64,000 nucleotides of DNA from Saprospiraceae bacterium (GTDB lineage: Bacteria; Bacteroidota; Bacteroidia; Chitinophagales; Saprospiraceae): NCBI GenBank assembly GCA_026129545.1, contig JAHCHX010000001.1, positions 62,001 through 126,000 of the forward strand, written 5' to 3'. Of the stretch, positions 1-8,184 are shown piece by piece. The notes under the pieces were generated by a model. That model was not told where the DNA came from, made no database searches, and worked only from the letters and a program-made list of their open reading frames with translations. Made by a program: the position numbers and the translations under genes. Within the stretch, counting starts at the first letter, position 1, and each line of letters begins with the position of its first letter.

Positions 1-846
1 GTGATTGAGGTCTCTGGCGCGCTGGCCGATGTTTTCAAGCGATTGCCGGTAAGACTCGCCGTCGCGATTTTGTTGCAAGGCAAGTTCGGCTTCGGCGCTG
101 ATGGCCGTGAGCGGTGTGCGCATTTCGTGGGAGGCGTTGCGGATAAACTGCTGCTGCGCGTGGAAACCTTGTTCGATGCGGTCGAGCATGGCGTTGAAGG
201 TCAGTGCCAGTTGGCCGAGCTCGTCGTAGTTGTTTTTGACGTTGAGGCGCAGATTGAGACTTTTGGTGCCGATAGCGCGGGCTTTTTTAATCTTGTCGGT
301 GATGGGTTGCAGCATGTTTTTTATCCAAAACCAACTGATAAGCCCCAACAAGAAGGACCCCAGCAGGATGCCTGTGATGATGTTAGTGCGCAGGTTGGCA
401 ATTTTGGTATAGCCGTAGCGGTCAATGGCCGAGATGACCAGCGTGTGATGGCTCACCGAGTCGTGCAGGATGCCGTAGTCGCGCTGGCCGATATGCGTGA
501 AGCAGATTTTACAGTTGTGAAATTGCGTCGTGTCGATAAGTTTCGACAAAATATCGTTGCCGTTAGGTGCTGTCATTTGGCGTGGGTCGGTGTAGTAGTG
601 AATCTCCTCTTCGGGCAAATAGCCGGGCGGTATCTTGCCAATCATGTTGAAGGGGTGCAGGCGGTCGCGGCCAATGACAGAGTCGGCCAGCGCCAGCCGC
701 TCTTCGATTCGTCCTCGGAATTCCCGTTCGCAAAATCGCACCGAGTAGCGGTAGATGAAATAGCCCACGAGGGATAAAATCAACAGCGAAGAGCCAGTGA
801 TGACGAACGTGAGCCGTTGGCGAATTGTCAATCGCAGCGATTTCAT
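1..846 (-). CDS. Sensor histidine kinase, N-terminal part (cut by window edge)
   Basis: This is a membrane sensor kinase that should phosphorylate the response regulator encoded just upstream on the same strand. Translating the minus strand from the ATG at 846 gives an open frame to base 1. It starts MKSLRLTIRQRL, followed by a membrane segment (about residues 12-32), a periplasmic domain of about 125 residues, a second membrane segment (about 160-180), a HAMP region, and the HisKA motif NASHEMRTPL with the phospho-acceptor His at residue 240. The ATPase domain lies beyond the window. The start lies 3 bp after the TAG of the response regulator gene, so the two form an operon. The architecture fits CusS/BaeS-like kinases, but the input signal cannot be read. 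The periplasmic domain has a C-x-x-C pair (NCKICF) that might bind metal or form a disulfide. Confidence 0.93.
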   Translation of the reverse strand, partial: MKSLRLTIRQRLTFVITGSSLLILSLVGYFIYRYSVRFCEREFRGRIEERLALADSVIGRDRLHPFNMIGKIPPGYLPEEEIHYYTDPRQMTAPNGNDILSKLIDTTQFHNCKICFTHIGQRDYGILHDSVSHHTLVISAIDRYGYTKIANLRTNIITGILLGSFLLGLISWFWIKNMLQPITDKIKKARAIGTKSLNLRLNVKNNYDELGQLALTFNAMLDRIEQGFHAQQQFIRNASHEMRTPLTAISAEAELALQQNRDGESYRQSLENIGQRARDLNH

Positions 847-849
847 GGC

Positions 850-1527
850 CTATTCTTTTAAAATGAAACCCAAACCGACTTGGGTATGGATGAGTTTTTT
901 TTCAAAGGGCTTGTCCACCTTGTTGCGCAAATAGTTGATGTACACATCCACGACGTTGGTATTGGGGTCGAAATGCACCCCCCACACTTCTTCCAGGATT
1001 TCCATACGGGTTTTCAGACGGCCTTTGTTGCGCAGGAGGAATTCGAGCAAGCGAAACTCGGTGGCCGTGAGTTTGAGGAGCTCGCCATTGCGCCGCACCT
1101 CTTTCGTCTCGTGGTCGAGTGTCAAGTCGGCCATTTTGCTCACGCGGTCCGATTCAGCTTGCGCGGCACGGCGCAATAAAGCCCTTACCCGGGCCAGCAG
1201 CTCGGGCAGACGAAAAGGCTTCACAAGATAATCGTCAGCCCCGGAGTCAAGCCCACGGACTACATCGTCCGTGCCGCCGATAGCCGTCAGCATCAGTATC
1301 GGGACAGTACTTTTGGAAGCGCGGATATGGCGGCACAACTCGTGCCCGTCCATCTCCGGCATCACGAGGTCGGTGACGACCAAGTGCGGGCGCAGGCGGT
1401 CGAACAGGGTCGCTCCCATCTTGCCGTCCAATGCGATGTAGGCATCATAATCCGCCTCTTGAAAAGCCCGGTGAAGGAGAGAGGCGATATGGCTTTCGTC
1501 TTCTATGATGAGTATCTTGTGCTTCAT
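850..1527 (-). CDS. OmpR/PhoB-family response regulator
   Basis: This is a transcription factor with an N-terminal receiver domain and a C-terminal winged-helix DNA-binding domain. Counting from the chosen start, the receiver shows the acidic pair E9-D10, the phospho-acceptor D53 in VVTDLVMPEMDG, and the conserved lysine in DDYLVKPF. The effector domain carries LTATEFRLLEFLLRNKG and ends in VDVYINYLRNKVDKP...LIHTQVGLGFIL, typical of the family. An in-frame ATG 21 bp upstream (1548) is possible, but the frame begins its receiver fold directly at MKHKILIIEDE, so 1527 is preferred. Length 225 residues is normal. It is followed 3 bp later by the sensor kinase gene, its likely partner. Confidence 0.95.
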   Translation of the reverse strand: MKHKILIIEDESHIASLLHRAFQEADYDAYIALDGKMGATLFDRLRPHLVVTDLVMPEMDGHELCRHIRASKSTVPILMLTAIGGTDDVVRGLDSGADDYLVKPFRLPELLARVRALLRRAAQAESDRVSKMADLTLDHETKEVRRNGELLKLTATEFRLLEFLLRNKGRLKTRMEILEEVWGVHFDPNTNVVDVYINYLRNKVDKPFEKKLIHTQVGLGFILKE

Positions 1528-1556
1528 GACAGCAACGTGTGCAATCAAACTCGAAC

Positions 1557-1564
1557 TAGGTTTG
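1557..1564 (+). promoter_or_regulatory. Possible -7 box (TAGGTTTG) ahead of the secreted protein gene
   Basis: An exact match to the Bacteroidota -7 consensus TAnnTTTG lies in the divergent intergenic region, about 210 bp upstream of the ATG at 1772. No good TTTG -33 element is seen 19-21 bp upstream, so this is weak. Confidence 0.25.
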
Positions 1565-1591
1565 TTCTGTTCAAAAAACGCTTGTGTTTAG

Positions 1592-1624
1592 AACATCGGG
1601 AGGGTTCGCAATCCTTCCGGCGTG
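1592..1624. repeat. Palindromic repeat, family A (degenerate copy)
   Basis: Arms AACATCGGGAGGGTT and AATCCTTCCGGCGTG flank the 3-base loop CGC. The left arm differs at 2 of 15 positions and the right arm at 3 of 15 from the perfect palindrome found inside the HTCS coding region at 22587-22619. The two are evidently copies of one palindromic repeat family, here in its usual intergenic setting between divergent genes. Confidence 0.6.
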
Positions 1625-1771
1625 CGTCGCGGCAAAAAAAGTCCTTCCCTATTGTTCGTCATTCATCCACCCTTTTTCGTCATTCGGCAACTCGCTTTTG
1701 CATGGCTTTGCCTGTGGCGGCCACATTTGTCGCATCAACTAACAAACAACTATCCACACAAGCAATTAAGC

Positions 1772-3115
1772 ATGAAAAACTACTTTTTCCTACCTGTTCT
1801 TTTCCTCTTGGCCGTCAGCCAATCCTTTGCCCAAAAAACGCTCGCCCCAAGCCTCAAGCCTTATGCAGACAATTGGTCGCACAACGTGAAGCGGATGCTC
1901 AACCACGCCGGCTTCGACCTTCAGGCTGCCGCCGTCAACAAAATCTCTTCGCGCGGCGACCTCCAGTTGGACTCCACCAAAACCTTTTATGCCTACAACC
2001 TGCCCGCGCCGGGCGACAGCACCCCGTTGTTCCGCACCATTTACCAATACCCTACGGCCATCGAAGCCATCGAAACCAACTACCAATTTGAGGGCAACGT
2101 CTGGCAGCCTATCAACCGCACCACCATCACGCGCGACGCTCAACAGCGTATCGTGTTGGTCACTGGCGAAGGCTATGACTGGGACAGCCAAAGCTTTGTG
2201 CCCGATTCGCGGCTCGAAAGCTACCCCCACGGCAATTCGCAAGACCTGCTCGACTCGTTTTTCGTGTACGCATGGAACACAGACTTGAAAGACTGGGAGC
2301 TCTTGCTGTCCACTCAAAACGTGTTTGACGACAACGACCGCCTGATGGAGCAGTACTCCATCTTCGACCTGTCCGGCACGGTGCTGGAGTTCAAAGACGT
2401 GTATCTCTACAATGATAACGGCGACAATCACGTCATCGAGACTTATGCGCTGTTCGATGGTTTTGAATTCAACACGGGTCGCACCGAAATCCAATACTTT
2501 GACCACCAGCCTATCGAAGTGACGGTGTTTGTGACCGATGGGGTTGAGTTTTTCCCACAAAGTCGCAGAAACTACGCCTACACACTCTTCGGCGCGGTTC
2601 GGCTGGAATTGGGTTTTGAATGGAACGTGGAAAAAGAAGACTGGCGAATGATTGAGCGGACGGAGTACGGCTACGACAATCAGCAGCGCGTTGCCAGCAA
2701 GGAAACCACATTCATCAACCAAGATGCTCCCAACGAGCGCGAGCTCCAAACTTTCGGCTACGTTCAGGACGATTATCTCTTAGTCGAATACCTTCTCTTC
2801 TGGGACGACAACCTGTTCGACTGGATGTTGGACAGCAAAAAGTTTTACTACTACGCCGGCCTCGTGTCCGTGCGGCCCACCCCGCGCCCAGCACTGGCGC
2901 TGCAAATCGCTCCGAACCCGACCACCGACGCGGTGCGCCTCAATCTCCAAGAAGAAACCACTGTGCAAGTGTTCAATACGGCTGGCAACCTCGTGCAGTC
3001 GCGCCTGATACAGCCCGGCCAATCGCTCAATCTGGTGGAGTTGCCCGCAGGCATCTATCAAGTCACTGCCCAGCAAGGCGCTGATTCTTACAGTGGAAAA
3101 ATAGTGAAGCAGTAG
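1772..3115 (+). CDS. Secreted protein with T9SS type A sorting domain
   Basis: This is a 447-residue exported protein of unknown function. The start MKNYFFLPVLFLLAVSQSFAQ is a clean signal peptide; the frame is open 50 codons further upstream, but that stretch does not look like protein. The body consists of repeated short blocks such as YGYDNQQRV, YLYNDNGDN and FVYAWNTDLKDWELL. These resemble RHS/YD-like beta strands and also occur in the lipoprotein at 4167-5009. The last 75 residues form a sorting domain (LQIAPNPTTDAVRLNL ... AGIYQV ... GKIVKQ), which predicts export through the type IX system. It stands alone, divergent from the response regulator gene and with a hairpin after its stop. 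Confidence 0.85.
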   Translation: MKNYFFLPVLFLLAVSQSFAQKTLAPSLKPYADNWSHNVKRMLNHAGFDLQAAAVNKISSRGDLQLDSTKTFYAYNLPAPGDSTPLFRTIYQYPTAIEAIETNYQFEGNVWQPINRTTITRDAQQRIVLVTGEGYDWDSQSFVPDSRLESYPHGNSQDLLDSFFVYAWNTDLKDWELLLSTQNVFDDNDRLMEQYSIFDLSGTVLEFKDVYLYNDNGDNHVIETYALFDGFEFNTGRTEIQYFDHQPIEVTVFVTDGVEFFPQSRRNYAYTLFGAVRLELGFEWNVEKEDWRMIERTEYGYDNQQRVASKETTFINQDAPNERELQTFGYVQDDYLLVEYLLFWDDNLFDWMLDSKKFYYYAGLVSVRPTPRPALALQIAPNPTTDAVRLNLQEETTVQVFNTAGNLVQSRLIQPGQSLNLVELPAGIYQVTAQQGADSYSGKIVKQ

Positions 3116-3134
3116 TTTTTTTCAACCCAATCCG

Positions 3135-3168
3135 ACACACGGGGCGGCCTGCTCGCCGCCTCGTGTGT
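3135..3168 (+). terminator. Hairpin terminator after the secreted protein gene
   Basis: A 14-bp stem with one mismatch (ACACACGGGGCGGC / GCCGCCTCGTGTGT) and a 6-base loop, followed by TTTCAT, begins 19 bp after the stop codon. The T tract is short. Confidence 0.5.
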
Positions 3169-3221
3169 TTCATCTCCCACGCCATGGCCTACACATTTTC
3201 CTTAGTGCTGATTTGCGGCGC

Positions 3222-3259
3222 GTCTTTTTTTGTCAAAAGACAAATTTTGAAAAAAAGAC
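3222..3259. repeat. Inverted repeat, T/A rich
   Basis: GTCTTTTTTT and AAAAAAAGAC flank a smaller imperfect fold. It could be a second terminator or the edge of a repeat element. Confidence 0.35.
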
Positions 3260-3294
3260 TTTTGGGAAAAACGGCTTGAACCATGCGAGCCACC

Positions 3295-3321
3295 TTTACG
3301 AAACCTGCGAGGTTTCGTAAA
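3295..3321. repeat. Perfect palindrome TTTACGAAACCT-GCG-AGGTTTCGTAAA
   Basis: A 12-bp perfect stem with a 3-base loop lies 39-65 bp ahead of the ATG at 3360. There is no T run after it on the plus strand, so it is more like a dispersed palindromic repeat, or a structure in the leader of the next gene, than a terminator. Confidence 0.6.
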
Positions 3322-3359
3322 TGTCACCCCAACAAACAACACACAAAAACACATTCGCT

Positions 3360-4091
3360 ATGAAACCAACAACCATCATCGCCCTACTCGCCCTGACGAG
3401 CCTCATCGCTTGCCGAACGCCCGAAATCGCGCTCGACCCTGCGCTGAGCGCCGAAGCAATGCCCGTGAAAGGGCGCAACGGCCTGCAAATCGGCCAAGTC
3501 ATCCGCTATGGCGAATACACCACCGACAAGGTGCGCCGCGGCTGGACAAAAGGGTACGACATCCCCTTTTTCCTTCGCTTCCAAGCTGCCAAGGAAAAAC
3601 TCAGTTTCACCCAGTATGGCCCATCCAAGACACAGGCTGAAGTGGCTTGTGTCAGCAGGTTCAAAAGCACCGAAATCCCTTTGGTGAGAGACTTCTTCGG
3701 CATCCCGCTCGAATACAAAAACTACTTTGCGGGCAGCGTGGTGATGCGCAAGGGCCGCAACAGTTGGGACTTCATCGTGCACAACCCCAACGGAGACTTC
3801 CTGCGCCAGCGAGCATCGGCAGGCTTTGCGGAGAGCGGCTCGCAACGCATTGAGATAGAGGCCGTCAGAGGGCTGCAAGGCCAGCCGGATTGGCTCAAGG
3901 AATTGGCCGTGTATGGCCACGAGTTTCGCATGGACGGCAAGGTAGTGGGCGCGGTTTCGACCGTCAACAGGGGTACGGTATGGATTGACCAGCGCCTCGA
4001 AGCGGAGACGCGCACCGTCATCGCCGCCATCGCCACAGGGCTGCTCTTGCGCACCGACGTGGAGGAGGCCGACTTGCGTGCCGTGCGCTGA
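3360..4091 (+). CDS. Putative lipoprotein, function unknown
   Basis: A 243-residue protein starting MKPTTIIALLALTSLIAC, which is a lipoprotein signal with Cys18 as the predicted lipidated residue. An upstream in-frame ATG at 3321 would add 13 residues overlapping a palindromic repeat and is not favoured. The body is mixed alpha/beta with no motif I recognise (for example VIRYGEYTTDKVRRGWTKGYDIPFFLRF). The C-terminal segment GTVWIDQRLEAETRTVIAAIATGLLLRTDVEE may pack as a helix. It lies 75 bp ahead of another lipoprotein gene on the same strand, so the two may be co-transcribed. Likely outer membrane or periplasmic. Confidence 0.8.
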   Translation: MKPTTIIALLALTSLIACRTPEIALDPALSAEAMPVKGRNGLQIGQVIRYGEYTTDKVRRGWTKGYDIPFFLRFQAAKEKLSFTQYGPSKTQAEVACVSRFKSTEIPLVRDFFGIPLEYKNYFAGSVVMRKGRNSWDFIVHNPNGDFLRQRASAGFAESGSQRIEIEAVRGLQGQPDWLKELAVYGHEFRMDGKVVGAVSTVNRGTVWIDQRLEAETRTVIAAIATGLLLRTDVEEADLRAVR

Positions 4092-4166
4092 TACTCTGTT
4101 GGTTCGGAACAACAATCCATCCTTCGAAGCAAAAACACAACAACTACACTTTTAAAAGATTAAGCT

Positions 4167-5009
4167 ATGAAACAAGATTCGTTCAAGTCAAGCCTGTTTG
4201 GGTTGGCAGTAATGCTTGCTGCCATTGGGTGCGAGAAAGACCCCAAAATCGAACCCAACCCCCACCCACTTCCGCCGCAGCAGGAACTGCCCAACCCACT
4301 GCCCCCCAACGCACTCGTCAAGCAACTGAAAAAAACCGATATTGACCACGAAAATTTCTCCTACAACACCAGAGGCCAAGTCGTGCAACTCCGGGCGCAA
4401 TGGCAGTATGACCAGAGCGACCCGACCAAAATTCGCACCATCGTGTATGATTTTGAGTATGATACGCAAGACAGACCGGTTCGCGTGAGTACTCCCAGCA
4501 GCTATTTCAGTCGCTATTTCTACCACGATACATTGGTCGAGAGAAGCCAGGAACTTTATCCCGGAGGTGAGGTAGCCCGAGAAGTCACCTATATTTATTA
4601 CAACAGCCGGATTATCAAGGAAATCTGGAGGGTAAGCAACCTGCCTTCAGAACCTGTCACGCTTTACAAGCACGAGTTTGAATATGACGCGAAGGGGAAC
4701 CTTGCCGAAATAAAAGTCTATGAACAGGTCACTGACTCGACATCGGGTCAGCAACAGTACAGACTGCTCGAAACGCTGGAATACAGCAATTTCGACGACA
4801 AAATCAACCCCACGAGCTGGATGCTGCGATACCCCTTCCTGCCTCAAGTGCGCTGGCATTACAACAATCCGCGCCGCGAGGTGCGCCGTCTGCCCGGCGG
4901 TACTGTGCAGGTCACGACCCACGAATATCAATACAATGCCGAGGGCCTGCCCATCTCTCGGCGCACGACCAGCCCAGGCGGCATGCAGACAACGAATTAT
5001 CAGTACTAA
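4167..5009 (+). CDS. Lipoprotein with YD/RHS-like repeats
   Basis: A 280-residue lipoprotein. MKQDSFKSSLFGLAVMLAAIGCEKD has Cys22 in a lipobox-like setting, followed by a proline-rich spacer (NPHPLPPQQELPNPLPPN) that likely tethers the domain to the membrane. The rest is a series of strand-rich blocks: FSYNTRGQVVQLRAQW, FEYDTQDRPVRVS, FEYDAKGNLAEIKVY, YQYNAEGLPISRRTT. This is the pattern of RHS/YD-type or DUF4595-like repeat lipoproteins common in Bacteroidota. Its TAA overlaps the TAG of the convergent kinase gene in the four bases CTAA (5006-5009), leaving no room for an intervening terminator. Confidence 0.85.
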   Translation: MKQDSFKSSLFGLAVMLAAIGCEKDPKIEPNPHPLPPQQELPNPLPPNALVKQLKKTDIDHENFSYNTRGQVVQLRAQWQYDQSDPTKIRTIVYDFEYDTQDRPVRVSTPSSYFSRYFYHDTLVERSQELYPGGEVAREVTYIYYNSRIIKEIWRVSNLPSEPVTLYKHEFEYDAKGNLAEIKVYEQVTDSTSGQQQYRLLETLEYSNFDDKINPTSWMLRYPFLPQVRWHYNNPRREVRRLPGGTVQVTTHEYQYNAEGLPISRRTTSPGGMQTTNYQY

Positions 5010-8000
5010 TTCTCCCGCAACAGCGGCACTTTCACCACAAAATACCCATCAGCCGTCGTGCCTGCCTCCACCGGTCTATCGGTGAGCAGCGCATAACGGC
5101 TGATGATGTTTTTAAGGCCGGTGCCAGTGGATGCCTCTGGGTTGGGGCGCAATTGGAGCGCGTTGCGTACTATCAGGGTCTCACCTTCTGCCGCCACTTC
5201 CACAATTAAAGGCTCTTTTGCCGACATCCGGTTGTGTTTCACGGCGTTTTCAACCAACAATTGCAACGTCAGCGGGGCAATCTTGTATTGGTCGAGAGAA
5301 GTGTCTTCCAAGAGAATTTGCAAGTCAAACTTGTTCTCAAATCGAATTTTCAACAAAAAGGTGTACGAGCGTATGAATGCCAACTCCGTCCGCATGGTCA
5401 CGAGCGATTGGTCTTTTTGCTCCAAAATATAGCGGTAGGAGCGCGAAAGCTGGTCAATGAACTGCTCTGACAAGTCTGCGTTTGTGTGGACGAGCGAGGA
5501 AAGTATGCTGAGGCTGTTGAACAGGAAATGCGGGTTGACCTGCGTTTTGAGCAATGCGATTTCGTTGAGCAGCTTTTGTTTCTCCAGCTCGTCCGAACGC
5601 GCTTTCATGGCCTCCATCCGAAGGCGCACCTGTCGCCGATAGAGCGAAACGCCCGCAATAATACCTGCCAATAGCAGCGCGAGCAGCGTGCGAAACCACC
5701 AAGTTTTGTAAAAAGGAGGCACCACCCGGAAGGGTATTTCCAGCGTTTCCTCGCTCCACACCCCGTCGCCATTGCGCGCGCGCACCTGCAATTTGTAGCG
5801 TCCGCCGTCGAGATTTGTGTAGGTAATCGTGTTTTGTTGGGTCTCTGTCCACTGTTCGTTGAAACCCTCCAAGCGATATGCAAGCACGGTTTTATCGGGT
5901 TGCGTGAAATGAATCGCGGCGATATCGAACGTCACCACCGCCTCTCCCGGACGCAAGGTAAGCGGTTGGCTGGGTGTCCAAGGCGTTTTGCGGTCAGGTA
6001 TCAGGATATTGTTCAGTGCCAACCGAGGCGGGTGGATATTGCCAAACAAGTTTTCTGGCGACGCGATATTGAACGAATACTCGCCGCCTAAGAACAATTC
6101 GCCGTTGGGCATCACTCGAAAGCCCTGCGAATGGTCGTTGACAAACAACCCATCGGCCTTTGAGAAATAATGAATCCGCTCGGTGGCAGGCTCATAGCGA
6201 TGCAACCCATTGGCAGTGGCGAGCCAAATGTTGCCCTGTTGGTCCATCTCCAATTTGCGCACGTTTTGGTTGCGCAGCCCATGCTCGACCGTCATCACAA
6301 CAAGCAAGGAATCGCGCTCATCGAGCACATACAATCCCTCGGCAGTGCCCACATAAAGCCGTTTGTCCGGCCCGCAGACGGCATCCAACACGTTGAGCGG
6401 CGGTGAGCGATAAAGGAGGTGTTCGTTTTTTTCGGTGGCAGGGTCGTAGCGCAGCAGGCCGTTGGGCGAGCTGACCAGAACCCGCCCCCTGTTGTCCAAT
6501 TTGATGTCCCAGAGCGTGTAGAAAGGAAATTTGCTGCCGTCGTGTTGATATAGGAAAATGTTGCGACTCTTGCCGGTGCTGGGGTCAGTCTCCACCAATC
6601 CGCCCCGGTTGTTGCCATGCCATACGCGCCCGTCGGGGCCTATTTCAATACTCAGCGCCTTGTCTTCATTCGTGTTCCAAGGAGCAGGCTGCATGAAGTG
6701 GCGGCGTTGGCGGGTGCGCGGGTCGAAGCGCTCCACGCCCTTCCATGTCGCATACCACAGATTGCCTTCGGCATCGCGGGCCATGTCGAAAATTTCGTTG
6801 GAAAAGACTCCCCTGTTGTTGTATTCAAACAGATTGAAGGTGTTATCGCTACGATTCCACTCGAAAAGGCCGACCCCCCACACGCTGACCCAATATCGGT
6901 CATGCACGCTTGGGTCTGGCATCATGCCTGTAATGCTGTAAAATTGGCTTTGGCCGGGTTTTTCGGGCAGGAGCACCCGCCCGAATTTGATACCGTTAGG
7001 GTCGTAGTATTCCACGCCCAATTCGGTGCCTATCCAGATGATGCCTGTCTTGGGGTCGCGGTAGAGCGAATAGGTGCGCGTGTTGTTGTGCGAGTAGGGG
7101 TCGCGTGGGTTTTTGGGAAATTCCGTGCGGCGCATATCGGCGCAGTTCAGGCGCCAAAGACCATGATTGCCGCCACCTGCCCAAATCAAGGGCGGCGCAT
7201 GGGGGCGTTCTTCCAAAACAAACACGGTGGCAATGCCCGCCGAATCGGGCAAGTTGACAAACCGCTGCTGCTGTTCGTCGTAGGTGAAAAAAGCTTGGTC
7301 CCAGTCCGAATGCCAAATTTTGCCCCCACTGTCCTCCTGAATCCACATCGGCCAAGGGTTGGGGCCATCGGGTTTGTCTAAGCCCCGCACATAAGTAAAC
7401 AGTCTCGTAATAGGGTCGAAACGAAGCAGATGCTGCCCAACGATGGTGACCCACACACGCCCCTTCGAATCAACAAACACCTGACTTTCGGATTTAGTCC
7501 GACAGGGAATTCTGAAAAATTCAGCCCTAAACGTATGGCCGTCCAGACGCACCAAAAAACTGTCTGTATGCGTCCAGCCCGTGCCATCTTTGTCAAAAGA
7601 GATATTGCTGAAGTAATGTTCTTGCGTCTTGTTCGGAGCGGTCGGTGAGGGGATAGGCACCCGCCGGAAACGTTTCGTTGCGGGTAGATAATAGCAAATA
7701 CCCTTCATCGTCGTCACCCAAAGCCGGCCACGTCCATCCGAAGTCAGGCCAGTGACACGATTGTCGGGTATCGAGGTGCTGTCGTTTGCCTGCGCTCGAA
7801 AAACGGTGCAACGGCGACCGTCGTAGCGAGTGAGACCATCGTGGGTGCCAAACCAGATGAAGCCCTCGTCGTCTTGCGCGATAGCGCCGACGAAATCCTG
7901 CGACAGCCCCTGTTCCGTCGTCAGATGGCCCAGCGAAATAAACCCAGGCTGGCTTTTAGCCGTGGGAACGACACCCCACAGGAACAGCAGCGCAAATAGT

Positions 8001-8029
8001 GCCGGACAGGTACATCTTGTTGCATTCAT
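5006..8029 (-). CDS. Propeller-type sensor histidine kinase of the LytS/YesM (His_kinase) class
   Basis: This kinase has about 1007 residues from the chosen start. The ATG at 8029 gives a signal-peptide-like start (MNATRCTCPALFALLFLWGVV...AKSQ). An in-frame ATG at 8122 would add 31 residues with a second hydrophobic stretch. The periplasmic part is built of two-component regulator propeller repeats (for example EGLSQDFVGAIAQDDEGFIWFGTHDGLTRYDG) and a Y_Y_Y domain (YRLEGFNEQWTETQ ... YKLQVRARNGDGVWSEE). One membrane helix follows (FRTLLALLLAGIIAGVSLY), then a coiled coil, and then the LytS-type phospho-acceptor region NPHFLFNSLSILSSL with the His at residue 834. The ATPase N-box is LVENAVKHN. 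Such kinases normally pair with a LytTR response regulator; none is encoded next to it. It is divergent from the gene at 8185. Confidence 0.93.
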   Translation of the reverse strand: MNATRCTCPALFALLFLWGVVPTAKSQPGFISLGHLTTEQGLSQDFVGAIAQDDEGFIWFGTHDGLTRYDGRRCTVFRAQANDSTSIPDNRVTGLTSDGRGRLWVTTMKGICYYLPATKRFRRVPIPSPTAPNKTQEHYFSNISFDKDGTGWTHTDSFLVRLDGHTFRAEFFRIPCRTKSESQVFVDSKGRVWVTIVGQHLLRFDPITRLFTYVRGLDKPDGPNPWPMWIQEDSGGKIWHSDWDQAFFTYDEQQQRFVNLPDSAGIATVFVLEERPHAPPLIWAGGGNHGLWRLNCADMRRTEFPKNPRDPYSHNNTRTYSLYRDPKTGIIWIGTELGVEYYDPNGIKFGRVLLPEKPGQSQFYSITGMMPDPSVHDRYWVSVWGVGLFEWNRSDNTFNLFEYNNRGVFSNEIFDMARDAEGNLWYATWKGVERFDPRTRQRRHFMQPAPWNTNEDKALSIEIGPDGRVWHGNNRGGLVETDPSTGKSRNIFLYQHDGSKFPFYTLWDIKLDNRGRVLVSSPNGLLRYDPATEKNEHLLYRSPPLNVLDAVCGPDKRLYVGTAEGLYVLDERDSLLVVMTVEHGLRNQNVRKLEMDQQGNIWLATANGLHRYEPATERIHYFSKADGLFVNDHSQGFRVMPNGELFLGGEYSFNIASPENLFGNIHPPRLALNNILIPDRKTPWTPSQPLTLRPGEAVVTFDIAAIHFTQPDKTVLAYRLEGFNEQWTETQQNTITYTNLDGGRYKLQVRARNGDGVWSEETLEIPFRVVPPFYKTWWFRTLLALLLAGIIAGVSLYRRQVRLRMEAMKARSDELEKQKLLNEIALLKTQVNPHFLFNSLSILSSLVHTNADLSEQFIDQLSRSYRYILEQKDQSLVTMRTELAFIRSYTFLLKIRFENKFDLQILLEDTSLDQYKIAPLTLQLLVENAVKHNRMSAKEPLIVEVAAEGETLIVRNALQLRPNPEASTGTGLKNIISRYALLTDRPVEAGTTADGYFVVKVPLLREN

Positions 8030-8184
8030 ACAAAATACCGCAGCAAATGTAGCGAGCAGGGCAATAAACCTCACTTTACTTTTTCGGCCACTCATCGGCT
8101 GGTTTCGGCCATTCGGCAACACAGTTTTGCAGCCCCCAGAGTGCCGCTGTCAACTTTGAGCCAACAAACACAAAAACTTTTTCT

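Noticed and set aside
1..777. Plus-strand open frame of 258 codons at the window start
   Set aside because: It is antisense to the sensor kinase, whose minus-strand frame shows membrane segments, HAMP and the NASHEMRTPL motif; the plus frame has no recognisable protein features.
3321..3359. Upstream in-frame start for the lipoprotein at 3360
   Set aside because: It would place 13 polar residues ahead of the lipoprotein signal and overlap a palindromic repeat; the ATG at 3360 gives a normal lipoprotein signal.
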